64,000 nucleotides of DNA, taken from Gillisella taibaishanensis. Lineage in GTDB: Bacteria; Pseudomonadota; Alphaproteobacteria; Rhizobiales; Rhizobiaceae. A model generated the notes under the pieces. The model was given only the letters and a program-made list of their open reading frames with translations, searched no databases and had not been told where the DNA came from. Below are positions 1 through 9,402 of the stretch, one piece after another. Each line of letters starts with the position of its first letter. Position 1 is the stretch's first letter. The position numbers and the translations under genes were made by a program. Location: the NCBI RefSeq assembly GCF_001938985.1, contig NZ_MKIN01000026.1, forward strand, positions 81,903 to 145,902, given 5' to 3'.

Positions 1-1074
1 AACGATCTGCTGACCAACGTTGGAAGCCGTCCCTTGCGCGCTTTCCCGTATCGCCTGAGCGATTTCGCTTTCCTCGTCGTCGCTGCCGATCTGCGTGCCG
101 ACGCCGAGCAGCGTCGAGAGCGCGGCCGCCTTGAAGAGCAGACCCCAATGGTAATCCACCTCATCCTCGAGGCCGGAGAAGCCCTGCGGATCCGTGCCCT
201 GAAGGCGTTCGAGCACAATGGATGTGCCGTCCGGCATGACGACCCGGTTCCAGACCAGAAGCACGCGCGACTGCCCGAAGGCGACCTGGCTGTCATACTG
301 ACCGATCAACCGCGAGCCCTGCGGGATGAGCAGATGCGACCCGGTCGGGCTGTCATAAACGTTCTCCGTCACCTGCGCGGTGATCGAGCCCGGTAGATCG
401 GACTTGATGCCGGTGATCAGGGCGGCGGCGATCACCGACCCAGCCTGCAGCACATAGGGCGAGGCCTTCTCCTCGACGCGATCGGGGCTGACGGTACGCC
501 GGTCTGCCTCGGCGTTGACAAAGGCCAGCTTGCGGTCCTGCATGTTCTGCGCCGCGCCGGCGTCGAGCGACGGCACCGTGTCGGCCTGCGTAAGTGCGTT
601 AGGATCGGCCGTGCTTGTCCGCGTGCTTACGACCTGGTCTGTGCGCTCGGCTCGGCTGTCGGTGAACAGCTTGGCAACACGCGCGGCTTCGATCTCCGCC
701 AGGCGGCGCTGCTCCTCCGGATCGGCACGCGGCGTCTGGATTGTCGGGACGGCGACAGGCTTGCCCTCCTCCTGCGCCTTCAGGATCGGTCGACCGAGAT
801 CCCCGGGAAGTGCAGGCCCGAGTTTCGGAATGCCGGTATAGTCCTTCGGTAGGTTGGCGAGGCCGTCCGCCGGCGTGCGGTTGTCGGTATTGTAGAGTTC
901 GGCAGGCGTCTGGGCCCTGCGCCGATTGGTGTCGAGCGCAAAGAACAATGCTGCGGCGATCGCGAGGCCCGAGACACCGCCGAGACCGATCAGCACCTTG
1001 CGCGACAGGCGCGTGACGCGTGGCGGTTCCGGCCGCAGCCGGAACTCCGCCTTGAGATCGGAGGGACCGGTCAT
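1..1074 (-). CDS. trbI: TrbI, conjugal transfer protein (3' end outside window)
   Basis: TrbI is the VirB10-like bridge of the conjugative type IV secretion system, anchored in the inner membrane and reaching the outer-membrane TrbG ring. Reading the minus strand from ATG at 1074, the frame stays open to base 1, giving about 358 residues without a stop, so the C-terminus is off the window. Visible are a short cytoplasmic N-terminus, one membrane helix near residues 28-45 (VLIGLGGVSGLAIAAALFFAL), a Pro/Ala-rich periplasmic linker, and the start of the beta-barrel domain (YVLQAGSVIAAALITGI, SHLLIPQGSRLIGQYDS) diagnostic of VirB10/TrbI. The start overlaps the trbG stop (ATGA), indicating translational coupling. 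It is the last trb gene visible. Confidence 0.95.
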   Translation of the reverse strand, partial: MTGPSDLKAEFRLRPEPPRVTRLSRKVLIGLGGVSGLAIAAALFFALDTNRRRAQTPAELYNTDNRTPADGLANLPKDYTGIPKLGPALPGDLGRPILKAQEEGKPVAVPTIQTPRADPEEQRRLAEIEAARVAKLFTDSRAERTDQVVSTRTSTADPNALTQADTVPSLDAGAAQNMQDRKLAFVNAEADRRTVSPDRVEEKASPYVLQAGSVIAAALITGIKSDLPGSITAQVTENVYDSPTGSHLLIPQGSRLIGQYDSQVAFGQSRVLLVWNRVVMPDGTSIVLERLQGTDPQGFSGLEDEVDYHWGLLFKAAALSTLLGVGTQIGSDDEESEIAQAIRESAQGTASNVGQQIV

Positions 1075-2132
1075 CGGCTTCTCTCCGACGAGAACAGCGC
1101 CGTGCGGTTGGCGACGCGTCGGCCATCGGTGCGCACGATGCGCACGCGGCGCTGGCTGTCCTTGTCACCGAGCCGGAGTTCCGCGGCAGCAAACAGCCGG
1201 TCGACGACATAGTAGTTCTGCTGGGCGCGGTAGTTCACGAGCTCCGAATTGCCCGACGCGCCGATGACGAAGAGCGGCGGCATTTCGCCCTGGGCGATGC
1301 CGGAGGTGAACTCGATATAGACCTTAGTGCCATCGTCGAAGGCGCGCAAGGGTCGCCAGGGCGCGCTGTCACCCTCGATCCGGTAGCGGAAGTTCAGGCT
1401 CTGCAGATCGACACCGCTCGCCACAGCCTGTGTTTCAGCGGCCCTGGTGTTCTGGCGCCGTAGCGCGATCAGCTGGTCGGCCGGATATTGCCAGGAGACC
1501 GAGGCCATGTATGTCTTTTCCGTCGAGCGCAGTTCGAGATGATAGGTGCGAAGATTGGTGTTGATCACGAGATTGGTTTGCAGCTCGGAGCGCGTTGGCT
1601 TGACGAGGATATGCATCTGTTTTGCTGCGCCCGTGCCGCTCTCGGTATCACCGACGATCCAGCGCACGGTGTCGCCGGCTGCAACCGGGCCTGAGCCAAC
1701 CAGCTGCTCGCCCGGCTGCAGCGCGATGTCGGTCACCTGCCCGGGTGCTGCATAGACCTGGTAGAGGGCGCCGATGGCGAAGGGATACACCTGGACGGCA
1801 TTGATGAAGCCGTCGCGGACCGGCTGCATGCGAGCCGCCTCATTGGCGGCGGCAATCCGCGCCTTCGGATCGGAGCTGTCGGGCTTCTTCTTGCCCTCGT
1901 CGATCGGCTTCAACTGGCCGGGCAGCGGAAGCGGCTTCGATACCTCGACCACTTTTACCGGCCCGACTGGATCAGCAAGCTTCACCGCGGGTGCCGCATC
2001 GTCATAGTCGATTTCCGGCGGGATGTACTTCTTGGCGCAGCCAGCCAGCGCTGTCGCTGTCAGCAGTGCCGTTGCGAGCACGGTGGCTCTGCCCGATCGG
2101 ATCCTGTTCATGGCTTTTCCTGCCCCCTTCAT
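1071..2132 (-). CDS. trbG: TrbG, VirB9-like outer-membrane channel lipoprotein
   Basis: TrbG is the VirB9-family component of the mating-pair channel core in the periplasm and outer membrane. The 353-residue protein has a lipoprotein signal with lipobox LAGC near residues 29-32, then a Pro/Asp-rich segment and the VirB9/CagX domain (YPFAIGALYQVYAAPGQ, SVSWQYPADQL). Start 2132 is chosen because it overlaps the trbF stop (ATGA) and has GAAGGAG 8 nt upstream; ATG 2111 is an alternative that puts the signal peptide right at the N-terminus. A longer open frame to 2246 lies over trbF and is unlikely to be used. The stop overlaps the trbI start. Confidence 0.95.
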   Translation of the reverse strand: MKGAGKAMNRIRSGRATVLATALLTATALAGCAKKYIPPEIDYDDAAPAVKLADPVGPVKVVEVSKPLPLPGQLKPIDEGKKKPDSSDPKARIAAANEAARMQPVRDGFINAVQVYPFAIGALYQVYAAPGQVTDIALQPGEQLVGSGPVAAGDTVRWIVGDTESGTGAAKQMHILVKPTRSELQTNLVINTNLRTYHLELRSTEKTYMASVSWQYPADQLIALRRQNTRAAETQAVASGVDLQSLNFRYRIEGDSAPWRPLRAFDDGTKVYIEFTSGIAQGEMPPLFVIGASGNSELVNYRAQQNYYVVDRLFAAAELRLGDKDSQRRVRIVRTDGRRVANRTALFSSERSR

Positions 2133-2818
2133 TGCGAAAGCTCCTTCGACCAGTTGATGGCGTTGACAAAGACCCCGAGCGGATTGGCGCGCAGCTTGTC
2201 GGCGTTGCGCGGCTGCTCGATCACGACGGTGAGGATGGCCGTCCACCGCTCGGTGGATGAGAGTTGCCCGTCCTCGTAGCGGTGCTCCGACCAGGCGACG
2301 CGGAAGCTCTCGGGCGAGGCGCGGATGACGGATGAGACGTCGACCGCCACCTGCACCTTGCCGACCTTGGTGAAGGGATCATTGGCGCGGGCGTAGTCGT
2401 TGAGCGCCACCGCGCCACGGTTGGTCGTGAACTCGTAGGCGCTCAGCCAGTTCTGGCGGACGATCACCGCGTCGGCCGGGATAGAGCGAACGTTTTCAAC
2501 GAAGCGGGCAAGATGCCAGGCGACCTGTGGGTCGGTCGGCCTGTAGTCGGCGGTCGCCGGCGCGATAGCCTGGGCTTCGCCGATCTTGTCGATCTGAACC
2601 ACCCACGGCACCACCGTGCCTTGCGTCGACTGCCAGATGAGGGCGGAGGCAAAGCCGCCGGCCAGTATGAGCGAGCCGAAGGCCATCAGCCGCCAGTTCC
2701 TCGCCTGCACACGGGCGGAGCCGATCCGCTCGTCCCAGGCCTGAGCAGCTTTCTGGTAAGGGGTTTCAGGCTCAGGCGTTCGGGCATAGCGCACCGAGGC
2801 GCGTTTGAAAGGGTTCAT
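2129..2818 (-). CDS. trbF: TrbF, VirB8-like inner-membrane T4SS protein
   Basis: TrbF is the VirB8-like assembly factor of the conjugative channel. The 229-residue protein has a basic N-terminus (MNPFKRASVRYARTPEPETPYQKAAQ), one membrane helix at about residues 45-65 (LMAFGSLILAGGFASALIW), and a periplasmic NTF2-like domain containing WLSAYEFTTNRGAVALNDYA and the late WTAILTVVIEQPR strand, all characteristic of VirB8/TrbF. Length is normal for the family. Both ends overlap neighbours by four bases (ATGA with trbL and trbG). Confidence 0.95.
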   Translation of the reverse strand: MNPFKRASVRYARTPEPETPYQKAAQAWDERIGSARVQARNWRLMAFGSLILAGGFASALIWQSTQGTVVPWVVQIDKIGEAQAIAPATADYRPTDPQVAWHLARFVENVRSIPADAVIVRQNWLSAYEFTTNRGAVALNDYARANDPFTKVGKVQVAVDVSSVIRASPESFRVAWSEHRYEDGQLSSTERWTAILTVVIEQPRNADKLRANPLGVFVNAINWSKELSQ

Positions 2819-4170
2819 CTGCGGTCATCCTGATTGAGGGAAACGGACATGGAACCGCCGCCGTGATCGCCGGAGCGGACGGAATGAGCGGCGGTGCTGA
2901 CACCGTGCTGGAAGGCGGTCTTACGCTGCATGCGCTCAGCCCATGGCGGCGGCGAAGAAGCTTGCGCGGCTCCGCCAGAGGTCTCGCTAGGCGTGCCGGA
3001 CGCACCGGCGCCGACATCGTTCCCGCCGCCTGTGGCCTTCCAGCCAGCAGACTGCCCTGTTGCGTAACTGGAGTGCAGCCCCTCGCCCGAAAGGCCAGCA
3101 GCTTCCTTCGCCTTGCTCATTACAAAACCGGCGCCAGCTTTGGCCATGCCGGCGAGACCCGCGGCGGCGCGCCCAGCACTACCTGCGTCGGAGGAGGCAC
3201 TGGCAAGCCCATAGGCGGTGCTGGCGCCACCTGCGACAGCCGCCCCTCCCCGCATCGCTCCGCCGATAGCGCCGGCAGCCGCGCCCATTCCAGCACGGGC
3301 GCCGACATAGCCGGCAGCACCGAGGCCCGCGGCAGCAAGCCCCGTTCCGACGGCAGCGCCGGCGCCAAGCTGCGGTGCGCCCGACACAAGGCCCGTGGCG
3401 ATTCCGGGTCCGAAGATCGAAAGCCCCATCAGCGCAAGCGCGCCCAGAACGAGCGACAGCGCCTCCGAGATAGTAGGCTGCTCGGAAAAGCCGGCAGTGA
3501 ACTCGCCGAAGAGACCTGACCCGATACCGACGATCACGGCAAGCACCAGGATCTTCACGCCTGAGGCGACGATATTGCCGAGCACCTTTTCGGCTAGGAA
3601 GGCGGTCTTGTTGAAGAAGGCAAACGGGATCAGGACGAAGCCGGCCAGCGTCGTCAGCTTGAACTCAATCAGGGACACGAAGATCTGGATCGCGAGGATG
3701 AAGAAGGCGACCAGCACGATCACCCAGGCGGTCATTAGCACGAAGATCTGCACGAAATTCTCGAAGAAGCTGACATAGCCCATCAGGTCGCCGGCGGCCT
3801 GCAGGATCGGATTGCCGGCGTCGATACCGACCTGAGCAACACGACCGGGCTGCAAAAGCTCGGTGCTCGACAGCGAGGATCCCGCTGCCTTCAGACCAAG
3901 ACCGGAGAAACTCTCGAAGACGATGCGGGCGAGATTGTTGAAGTTGCCGACGATGAAGGCGAAGAAGCCGATGTAGAGGGTCTTCTTGATCAGGCGCTGG
4001 ATGACGTCCTCATCCGCGCCCCAGGCCCAGAAGAGACCAGCCAGCACGACATCGATCGCAATCAGCGTCGAGGACAAGAACGCCACCTCGCTACCGAGCA
4101 GACCGAAGCCGGAATCGATATAGGAGGTGAAGGTTTCCAGGAAACGATCGATGATGCCGGTATTGTTCAT
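2815..4170 (-). CDS. trbL: TrbL, polytopic VirB6-like T4SS protein
   Basis: TrbL is the VirB6-like polytopic inner-membrane protein needed for DNA passage through the mating channel. The 451-residue sequence has several hydrophobic segments in its first 250 residues (for example IVLVAFFILAIQIFVSLIEF and VKILVLAVIVGIGSGLF), then a long Gly/Ala-rich low-complexity tail (GAGAAVGTGLAAAGLGAAGY) and a polar Ser/Gly-rich C-terminus, the usual TrbL build. It overlaps trbK at its start and trbF at its stop by ATGA junctions. Confidence 0.94.
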   Translation of the reverse strand: MNNTGIIDRFLETFTSYIDSGFGLLGSEVAFLSSTLIAIDVVLAGLFWAWGADEDVIQRLIKKTLYIGFFAFIVGNFNNLARIVFESFSGLGLKAAGSSLSSTELLQPGRVAQVGIDAGNPILQAAGDLMGYVSFFENFVQIFVLMTAWVIVLVAFFILAIQIFVSLIEFKLTTLAGFVLIPFAFFNKTAFLAEKVLGNIVASGVKILVLAVIVGIGSGLFGEFTAGFSEQPTISEALSLVLGALALMGLSIFGPGIATGLVSGAPQLGAGAAVGTGLAAAGLGAAGYVGARAGMGAAAGAIGGAMRGGAAVAGGASTAYGLASASSDAGSAGRAAAGLAGMAKAGAGFVMSKAKEAAGLSGEGLHSSYATGQSAGWKATGGGNDVGAGASGTPSETSGGAAQASSPPPWAERMQRKTAFQHGVSTAAHSVRSGDHGGGSMSVSLNQDDRR

Positions 4171-4484
4171 GGCTTCACCGTGGCATCGGCGCCAGATGCC
4201 GGCGTGGTCGGGCGACCGGATACCGAAGGCTTCAGGAACCGCCGGCGGTTCTCCATCCAGGCCTTCAGGCAGTCCTTGTCTCTTAGCGCCTCGGCGCCGA
4301 GATCACGGCAGCGGAGCAATTCCTTTCGTGCCCCATCAGTCTCAGGATCGCCGCCCGGATCAAGGGACCGGAAGATGGGGGCTTCTTCTGGTCCCTGTCG
4401 CTGGCTGAATGCCATGAGCGTCGCGGTCAGTCCTGCTCCAATGGCAAGCACAGAGGTCATCCGGGCGGCGATCTTGAAGTCCAT
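4167..4484 (-). CDS. trbK: TrbK-like putative entry exclusion protein
   Basis: A 105-residue protein between trbJ and trbL, the place held by trbK in Ti-plasmid and ICE trb operons. It starts with a basic residue cluster and one hydrophobic helix (MTSVLAIGAGLTATLMAF), so it should be membrane-anchored. The conserved patch CRDLGAEALRDKDCLKAWMENRRRFL matches the alternative TrbK family seen in rhizobial elements. TrbK proteins are associated with entry exclusion, blocking uptake of a second copy of the same element. There is no lipobox of the RP4 TrbK type, so the exclusion role is inferred from family and position. Confidence 0.85.
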   Translation of the reverse strand: MDFKIAARMTSVLAIGAGLTATLMAFSQRQGPEEAPIFRSLDPGGDPETDGARKELLRCRDLGAEALRDKDCLKAWMENRRRFLKPSVSGRPTTPASGADATVKP

Positions 4485-4497
4485 GGGTCCAAAGCTC

Positions 4498-5265
4498 CTA
4501 CTGGTGGAACATGCGGACGCTGGACGGACTGTAGGCCGTACCGGTCATGAAACGGCTGAACTGTTCGCGCGCCTGCTCCTGGGCGGCGGCTTGGCGCGCC
4601 CACTCGAGCGCTTCCGCCCGTCCCTGAGCGGCTAGCATGGCAGTGAGATCCGACATCTGCTTCGCCTGCACCGCGAGCAGCTGGTTGCCGGCCTGGGCGG
4701 CCTGCAGGACACCGACGGCCGACTGGCTGGCGCTGACGAGGGTGGAGGTTTGCGCCTGGGTGCTCGCAATACCATCAACCGCGACCGCGCCGGTCTTCAG
4801 CGAATCCTCGAAGGCCGAGACCGACTGCCGCCAGCGTTCACGTGCCGACGTCACAAGCTGATCGTTACTCTTTCCGGCGGCAAAGGTCTCGTAGGTGGAG
4901 CTGAACTGCTGGTCGATGGCCTGGACATTGTAAGCAAGCTGCTCGGCCTGATCGAGCAGGCTCTTCATCTCGGAGAAGTTCCCCTCGATATCGGAGAGCA
5001 TCGACGTCGGCAGACTGGTGAGATTGCGCGCCTGATTGATCAGCATTTGCGCTTCGTTCTGAAGCGAGGTGATCTGGTTGTTGATCTGCTCCAGCGCGCG
5101 GGCGGCGGACAGCAGGTTTTCGGTATAGTTCTTCGGGTCAAAGACGATCAGCGCATGGGCCGGCTGCGGCACAAGCGTGACGGCGATCGGCAATAGCGTG
5201 GCGGCGCTGAGCGCGAGTGCGATTGCACGGCCGGAATGGCCGGGGCGGAAAACGAAACGGGTCAT
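4498..5265 (-). CDS. trbJ: TrbJ, VirB5-like T4SS protein
   Basis: TrbJ is a secreted VirB5-like component of the mating apparatus, probably at the pilus tip or base. The 255-residue protein has an N-terminal export signal with hydrophobic core (AIALALSAATLLPIAVTLV) ending near the AHA motif at about residue 38, then long helical coiled-coil-prone segments (LLSAARALEQINNQITSLQN, MLINQARNLTSLPTSML) typical of TrbJ. It lies between trbE, whose stop it overlaps, and trbK, 13 bp downstream. Confidence 0.94.
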   Translation of the reverse strand: MTRFVFRPGHSGRAIALALSAATLLPIAVTLVPQPAHALIVFDPKNYTENLLSAARALEQINNQITSLQNEAQMLINQARNLTSLPTSMLSDIEGNFSEMKSLLDQAEQLAYNVQAIDQQFSSTYETFAAGKSNDQLVTSARERWRQSVSAFEDSLKTGAVAVDGIASTQAQTSTLVSASQSAVGVLQAAQAGNQLLAVQAKQMSDLTAMLAAQGRAEALEWARQAAAQEQAREQFSRFMTGTAYSPSSVRMFHQ

Positions 5266-7766
5266 GGTGTGATCTCCTCTTCGAGTGATGGGGAATTGGA
5301 ATTGTGGTCGCTGGCTCCGCCGGGCGTAGCTTCAGTGAGGTTGGCGAGGACCGGAATGAGGTCGGCGGCCCAGCGGAGACCGCGGGCGACAAGCCACGAC
5401 TCCAGGAAGCGGGGACGTTCGCCGTCTTCGACCAGGTCATTCATCGCCGCATGGGCGGCCTTGTCGGAGGAAGCGCAGAGCGCGAGCGCCACCTCGCCTA
5501 AGCCCAGTTCGAAGAGCCGGTTGCCGCGCCTAGACTGGCAGTAATAGTCGCGCTTTGGCGTCGCACGGGCGACGATCTCAATCTGCCGATCGTTGAGGCC
5601 GAACTGCCGGTAGACGCTGGCGATCTGCGGCTCGACGGCGCGTTCATTGGCGAGGAAGATCCGGGTCGGGCAGCTTTCGACGAGCACCGGTGCGATCGGC
5701 GAAGCCTCGATGTCTGCAAGCGACTGGGAAGAGAAGACGACACTGACATTCTTCTTGCGCAGGGTCTTCAGCCATTCCTTGATTTTCTGGGCGAATCCGC
5801 CGTCATCCAACGCCCGCCAGCCCTCGTCGATGATCAGCAGCGAGGGCCGGCCGTCGAAGCGCGCCTCGATCCGGTGGAAGAGATAAGCGAGCACGGCAGG
5901 CGCGGCCCCGGTTCCGATAAGACCTTCCGTTTCGAAAGCCTGGACCGAGGCATCTCCCAACCATTCCAGTTCCGCATCGAGCAGACGACCGTATGAGCCG
6001 CCAATGCAATACGGCCGAAGCGCCTGCTTCAGGGCGGTTGACTGCAGAAGGACCGTCAGGCCGGTGATCGTCCGTTCCGGGACCGGCGCGGACGCAAGCG
6101 ATGTCAGCGCCGTCCAAATATGCTCCTTGACACCAGGCGTTATCTCCACCCCTTCGCGGGTGAGAATGTCCACGAGCCAATCGGCCGCCCAGGCACGTTC
6201 CGGCGTGTCGTGGACGCCAGCAAGTGGCTGCAGCGCGACCATGTTCAGGAAGGATGTTGCGTCCGAGATCGAGCCACCGAGATCCTGCCAGTCGCCGCCC
6301 ATGGCAAGGGTCGCCGCACGGATTGAACCGCCGAAGTCGAAAGCGAAAACCTGGGAGCGCTCATAGCGCCGGAACTGCAGCGCCATCAGAGCCAGCAGCA
6401 CCGATTTGCCCGCCCCTGTTGGACCGACGACAATGGTATGGCCGACATCGCCAACATGCAGCGAAAAGCGAAACGGGGTCGCGCCCTCTGTCCTCGCATA
6501 GAAGAGCGGCGGCGCGTTGAGATGCTCATCCCGCTCAGGGCCTGCCCAGACCGCCGAGATCGGGATCATGTGGGCGAGGTTCAGGGTCGAGATTGGGGGC
6601 TGGCGGACATTGGCATAGACATGGCCGGGAAGGCTGCTGAGCCAGGCCTCGATCGCATTGACCGTTTCCGCGATGCAGGTGAAGTCGTGGCTCTGGATGA
6701 TCTTCTCGACGAGCCGGAGCTTTTCCTCGGCAATGCTGGGATCGGCATCCCAGACGGTCACGGTTGCCGTCACATAGGCCTCGCCGATCTGATCGGAACC
6801 GAGGTCCTGGAGTGCGGCATCGGCCTCGGTCGCCTTGTTGGCGGCATCGGAATCGACCAGCACCGACTGTTCATTGGTCAGCACTTCTTTCAGGATTGCC
6901 GCGATCGACTTGCGCTTGGCAAACCACTGCCGCCGGATTTTTGTGACGAGGCGCGTCGCGTCGGTCTTGTCCAGCATGATGGCCCGAGTGGACCAACGAT
7001 AGGAAAAGGCAAGTCGGTTGACGTCATCGAGGATGCCGGGAAAGGTGACCGTCGGAAAGCCGATGACCGTCAGCGTGCGCAGATGGAAATTCCCGAGCCG
7101 CGGCTCCAGTCCGCCTGCAAGCGGCTGGTCGGCGAGAAGTGCATCAAGATGCATCGGCGTCTCTGGAACCCGGACGCGCTGGCGTGTCACCGAGACGGTG
7201 GAATGCAGATAGGTGAGTGTGTCTGCGTCATCGAGCCATGCGGCTTCCGGAACGAACCCTTCGAAGAGATGCAGCACACGGTCGGTGCGATCGATGAAGC
7301 CCTTCAGAATCTCCCATGGATTGATGCCGGACTGCTCGCGCCCCTCGTAAAGCAAGCCTTCCATGCGCGAGGCCTCCTCGGCCGGCGGCAGCCAGACGAA
7401 GGTGAGACAATAGCTGCTCTCGAACAGGAGGCCGCTTTCCTCGAACTGCTCACGGCGTTCGACATCAACAAGCGCAGACGCGGTATCCGAAAACGCGCTA
7501 GCCGGATAATCATTGGCGGGATTGCGCTGTGCTTCCACAAAGACGGCCCAGCCGGAGCCAAGGCGCCGTAGTGCATTGTTGAGGCGCGCGGTGACTGCCA
7601 CGAGTTCGGCCGGCGTGGCGCTGTCGAGGTCCGGCCCGCGAAACCGCGCCGTCCGCTGGAACGACCCGTCCTTGTTGAGAACGACGCCGGGTGCCACGAG
7701 CGCTGCCCAGGGCAGGAAATCGGCGAGGCCGGTATTCTTCTTCCGGTATTCGGCAAGGTTCAACAT
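5262..7766 (-). CDS. trbE: TrbE, VirB4-family T4SS ATPase
   Basis: TrbE is the VirB4-type ATPase that powers assembly of the mating-pair apparatus at the inner membrane. The 834-residue protein has the VirB4 N-terminal domain (LADFLPWAALVAPGVVLNKD) and a RecA-like ATPase with Walker A GPTGAGKS at about residues 443-450, a Walker B strand LLIIDEGWRALDD, and the downstream motif VVFSSQSLADIEASP. Full length for the family. It overlaps trbJ (ATGA) and follows trbD by 9 bp. No frameshift is seen. Confidence 0.97.
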   Translation of the reverse strand: MLNLAEYRKKNTGLADFLPWAALVAPGVVLNKDGSFQRTARFRGPDLDSATPAELVAVTARLNNALRRLGSGWAVFVEAQRNPANDYPASAFSDTASALVDVERREQFEESGLLFESSYCLTFVWLPPAEEASRMEGLLYEGREQSGINPWEILKGFIDRTDRVLHLFEGFVPEAAWLDDADTLTYLHSTVSVTRQRVRVPETPMHLDALLADQPLAGGLEPRLGNFHLRTLTVIGFPTVTFPGILDDVNRLAFSYRWSTRAIMLDKTDATRLVTKIRRQWFAKRKSIAAILKEVLTNEQSVLVDSDAANKATEADAALQDLGSDQIGEAYVTATVTVWDADPSIAEEKLRLVEKIIQSHDFTCIAETVNAIEAWLSSLPGHVYANVRQPPISTLNLAHMIPISAVWAGPERDEHLNAPPLFYARTEGATPFRFSLHVGDVGHTIVVGPTGAGKSVLLALMALQFRRYERSQVFAFDFGGSIRAATLAMGGDWQDLGGSISDATSFLNMVALQPLAGVHDTPERAWAADWLVDILTREGVEITPGVKEHIWTALTSLASAPVPERTITGLTVLLQSTALKQALRPYCIGGSYGRLLDAELEWLGDASVQAFETEGLIGTGAAPAVLAYLFHRIEARFDGRPSLLIIDEGWRALDDGGFAQKIKEWLKTLRKKNVSVVFSSQSLADIEASPIAPVLVESCPTRIFLANERAVEPQIASVYRQFGLNDRQIEIVARATPKRDYYCQSRRGNRLFELGLGEVALALCASSDKAAHAAMNDLVEDGERPRFLESWLVARGLRWAADLIPVLANLTEATPGGASDHNSNSPSLEEEITP

Positions 7767-7775
7767 GATCGACCC

Positions 7776-8057
7776 TCACACGCCCATATGCGCGGGATAG
7801 CGCAGGTGGCGGCGACCGACGTCGACGAACTGCGCGTCCCGCCTCGCCGCCCAGACCGCCGTGAAATGGCCGATCGCCCAGATGGCTAGCCCCGCGAGCC
7901 AGAGACGGAGACCGAGACCGACGGCGCCGGCAAGCGTGCCGTTGACGATCGCCACTGCGCGCGGCGCACCCCCGAGCAGTATCTGCTCGGTCAACGCGCG
8001 GCGGACCGGCGCGTAGAAACCGCGGATCTCGTCGTGTTCAGAGTCGAACGCCGCCAT
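7776..8057 (-). CDS. trbD: TrbD, VirB3-like small membrane protein
   Basis: TrbD is the small VirB3-like inner-membrane partner of the TrbE ATPase. The 93-residue protein (MAAFDSEHDEIRGFYAPVRR) carries the VirB3/TrbD signature LTEQILLGGAPRAVAIVNGT and one long hydrophobic region (LGLRLWLAGLAIWAIGHF). Start 8057 shares its A with the trbC stop (TGATG). A longer open frame extends to 8543 but lies over trbC and trbB and has no support. Confidence 0.93.
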   Translation of the reverse strand: MAAFDSEHDEIRGFYAPVRRALTEQILLGGAPRAVAIVNGTLAGAVGLGLRLWLAGLAIWAIGHFTAVWAARRDAQFVDVGRRHLRYPAHMGV

Positions 8058-8398
8058 CAGACCAGCGCTCCGCCGCCGAAAGAGAAGAAGGAAAGAAAGA
8101 AGCTTGAGGCGGCGAAGGCGATCGACAGGCCAAAGACGATCTGGATTAGCTTGCGGAAGCCACCAGACGTGTCGCCAAAAGCGAGTGCAAGGCCAGTCGC
8201 GATGATGATGATCACGGCGACGATCTTGGCGACTGGCCCCTCGATGCTTTCGAGGATTTTTTCCAGCGGCTCCTCCCAGGGCATCGAGGAACCGGAGGCG
8301 TGGGCGGGTAGCGCCGTCATAATGGAGGTGGACAGGAGCGCTGTTGCCCGCATGAACTGGCGACGGGATCGGCGAAACAGGGAGATGGCTAAGATCAT
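8057..8398 (-). CDS. trbC: TrbC, VirB2-like conjugative pilin
   Basis: TrbC is the VirB2-family major pilin precursor. The 113-residue product has a long basic signal region (MILAISLFRRSRRQFMRATA) with cleavage likely after ALPAHA, followed by two hydrophobic helices (KIVAVIIIIATGLALAFGDT and IVFGLSIAFAASSFFLSFF), the pilin layout. Start 8398 is chosen over the open-frame ATG at 8458 because it makes the usual ATGA overlap with the trbB stop and puts the signal peptide at the N-terminus. Confidence 0.92.
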   Translation of the reverse strand: MILAISLFRRSRRQFMRATALLSTSIMTALPAHASGSSMPWEEPLEKILESIEGPVAKIVAVIIIIATGLALAFGDTSGGFRKLIQIVFGLSIAFAASSFFLSFFSFGGGALV

Positions 8399-9402
8399 TT
8401 CTGTTCTCCTTTCGGGAGCGGTTGACGGTCGGTTGGGAGGTGGGCGCTGAGGGTGCAATAATCGCCGGTTGCCGGATCGAGCCCGTCGACGAGGGCGATT
8501 TCGACAAGCCGGCGGGCGGTGCCGCGGCCGGAAAGCACGGCAATCAGATCAATCGTGTCGGCGATTAGCGCTCGTGGCACGGTGACCACCGCTTCCTGCA
8601 CGAGCTGTTCCAGCCGCCGAAGCGCGCCCACGCCCGAGTTGGCGTGAATGGTGCCGATGCCACCCGGATGGCCGGTGCCCCAGGCTTTGAGGAGGTCAAG
8701 CGCTTCCGCGCCACGCACCTCGCCGATCGGAATACGGTCGGGTCTGAGTCGGAGTGACGATTTGACGAGATCGGAGAGTGAGGCGACGCCGTCCTTGGTG
8801 CGCAGCGCTACAAGATTGAGCGAGGCGCATTGCAGTTCGCGCGTGTCCTCGATCAGCACAATGCGATCGGATGTCTTGGCGACTTCGGCAAGGAGGGCGT
8901 TGGTCAGCGTCGTCTTGCCGGTGGAGGTGCCGCCGGCGACCAGGATATTCTTGCGTCGTTCGACCGCGATCCGTAGCACATCGGCTTGCGCTGCGGTCAT
9001 GATGCCGGCCGCAACGTAATCGGAGAGCGTGAAAACAGCGACCGCCGGCTTGCGAATGGCGAAGGTGGCAGCCGCGACGACGGGGGGAAGCAGGCCTTCG
9101 AAGCGCTCGCCGGTTTCTGGAAGCTCAGCGGAGACACGTGGATTTGCGGAGTGAACTTCAGCGCCGACGTGGTGTGCGACGAGACGGACGATGCGCTCGC
9201 CATCCGCCGCCCGCAGCGTTTCACCGGTGTCGGCGAGCCCTTCCCCCAACCGGTCGATCCAGAGCCGACCGTCTGGATTGAGCATAACCTCGACGACCGC
9301 GGGATCCTCAAGGTGACGCGCAATGGTCGGCCCCAGCGCCGTGCGGAGCATGCGCGCGCCACGCGAGATCGCTTCCTGATTCTGATAATGATGTGCCGAC
9401 AT
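8395..9402 (-). CDS. trbB: TrbB, VirB11-family T4SS ATPase
   Basis: TrbB is the hexameric VirB11-type ATPase at the cytoplasmic base of the conjugation channel. The 335-residue protein shows Walker A GGTSTGKT near residue 155, the Asp box IVLIEDTRELQC, and Walker B/His box motifs IPIGEVRGAEALDLLKAWGT and HPGGIGTIHANS. Start 9402 (MSAHHYQNQEAIS) fits the family better than the in-frame ATG at 9459. This is the first gene of the trb run. In related elements copG and traG lie directly upstream; here they are about 34 kb away. Confidence 0.96.
   Translation of the reverse strand: MSAHHYQNQEAISRGARMLRTALGPTIARHLEDPAVVEVMLNPDGRLWIDRLGEGLADTGETLRAADGERIVRLVAHHVGAEVHSANPRVSAELPETGERFEGLLPPVVAAATFAIRKPAVAVFTLSDYVAAGIMTAAQADVLRIAVERRKNILVAGGTSTGKTTLTNALLAEVAKTSDRIVLIEDTRELQCASLNLVALRTKDGVASLSDLVKSSLRLRPDRIPIGEVRGAEALDLLKAWGTGHPGGIGTIHANSGVGALRRLEQLVQEAVVTVPRALIADTIDLIAVLSGRGTARRLVEIALVDGLDPATGDYCTLSAHLPTDRQPLPKGEQK

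Noticed and set aside
599..1210. 203-residue minus-strand ORF over trbI/trbG
   Set aside because: It is in a different frame from trbI, which is continuous from 1074 to the window edge with full family motifs; the ORF composition is Arg/Ala/Ser-rich as in shadow frames of GC-rich DNA.
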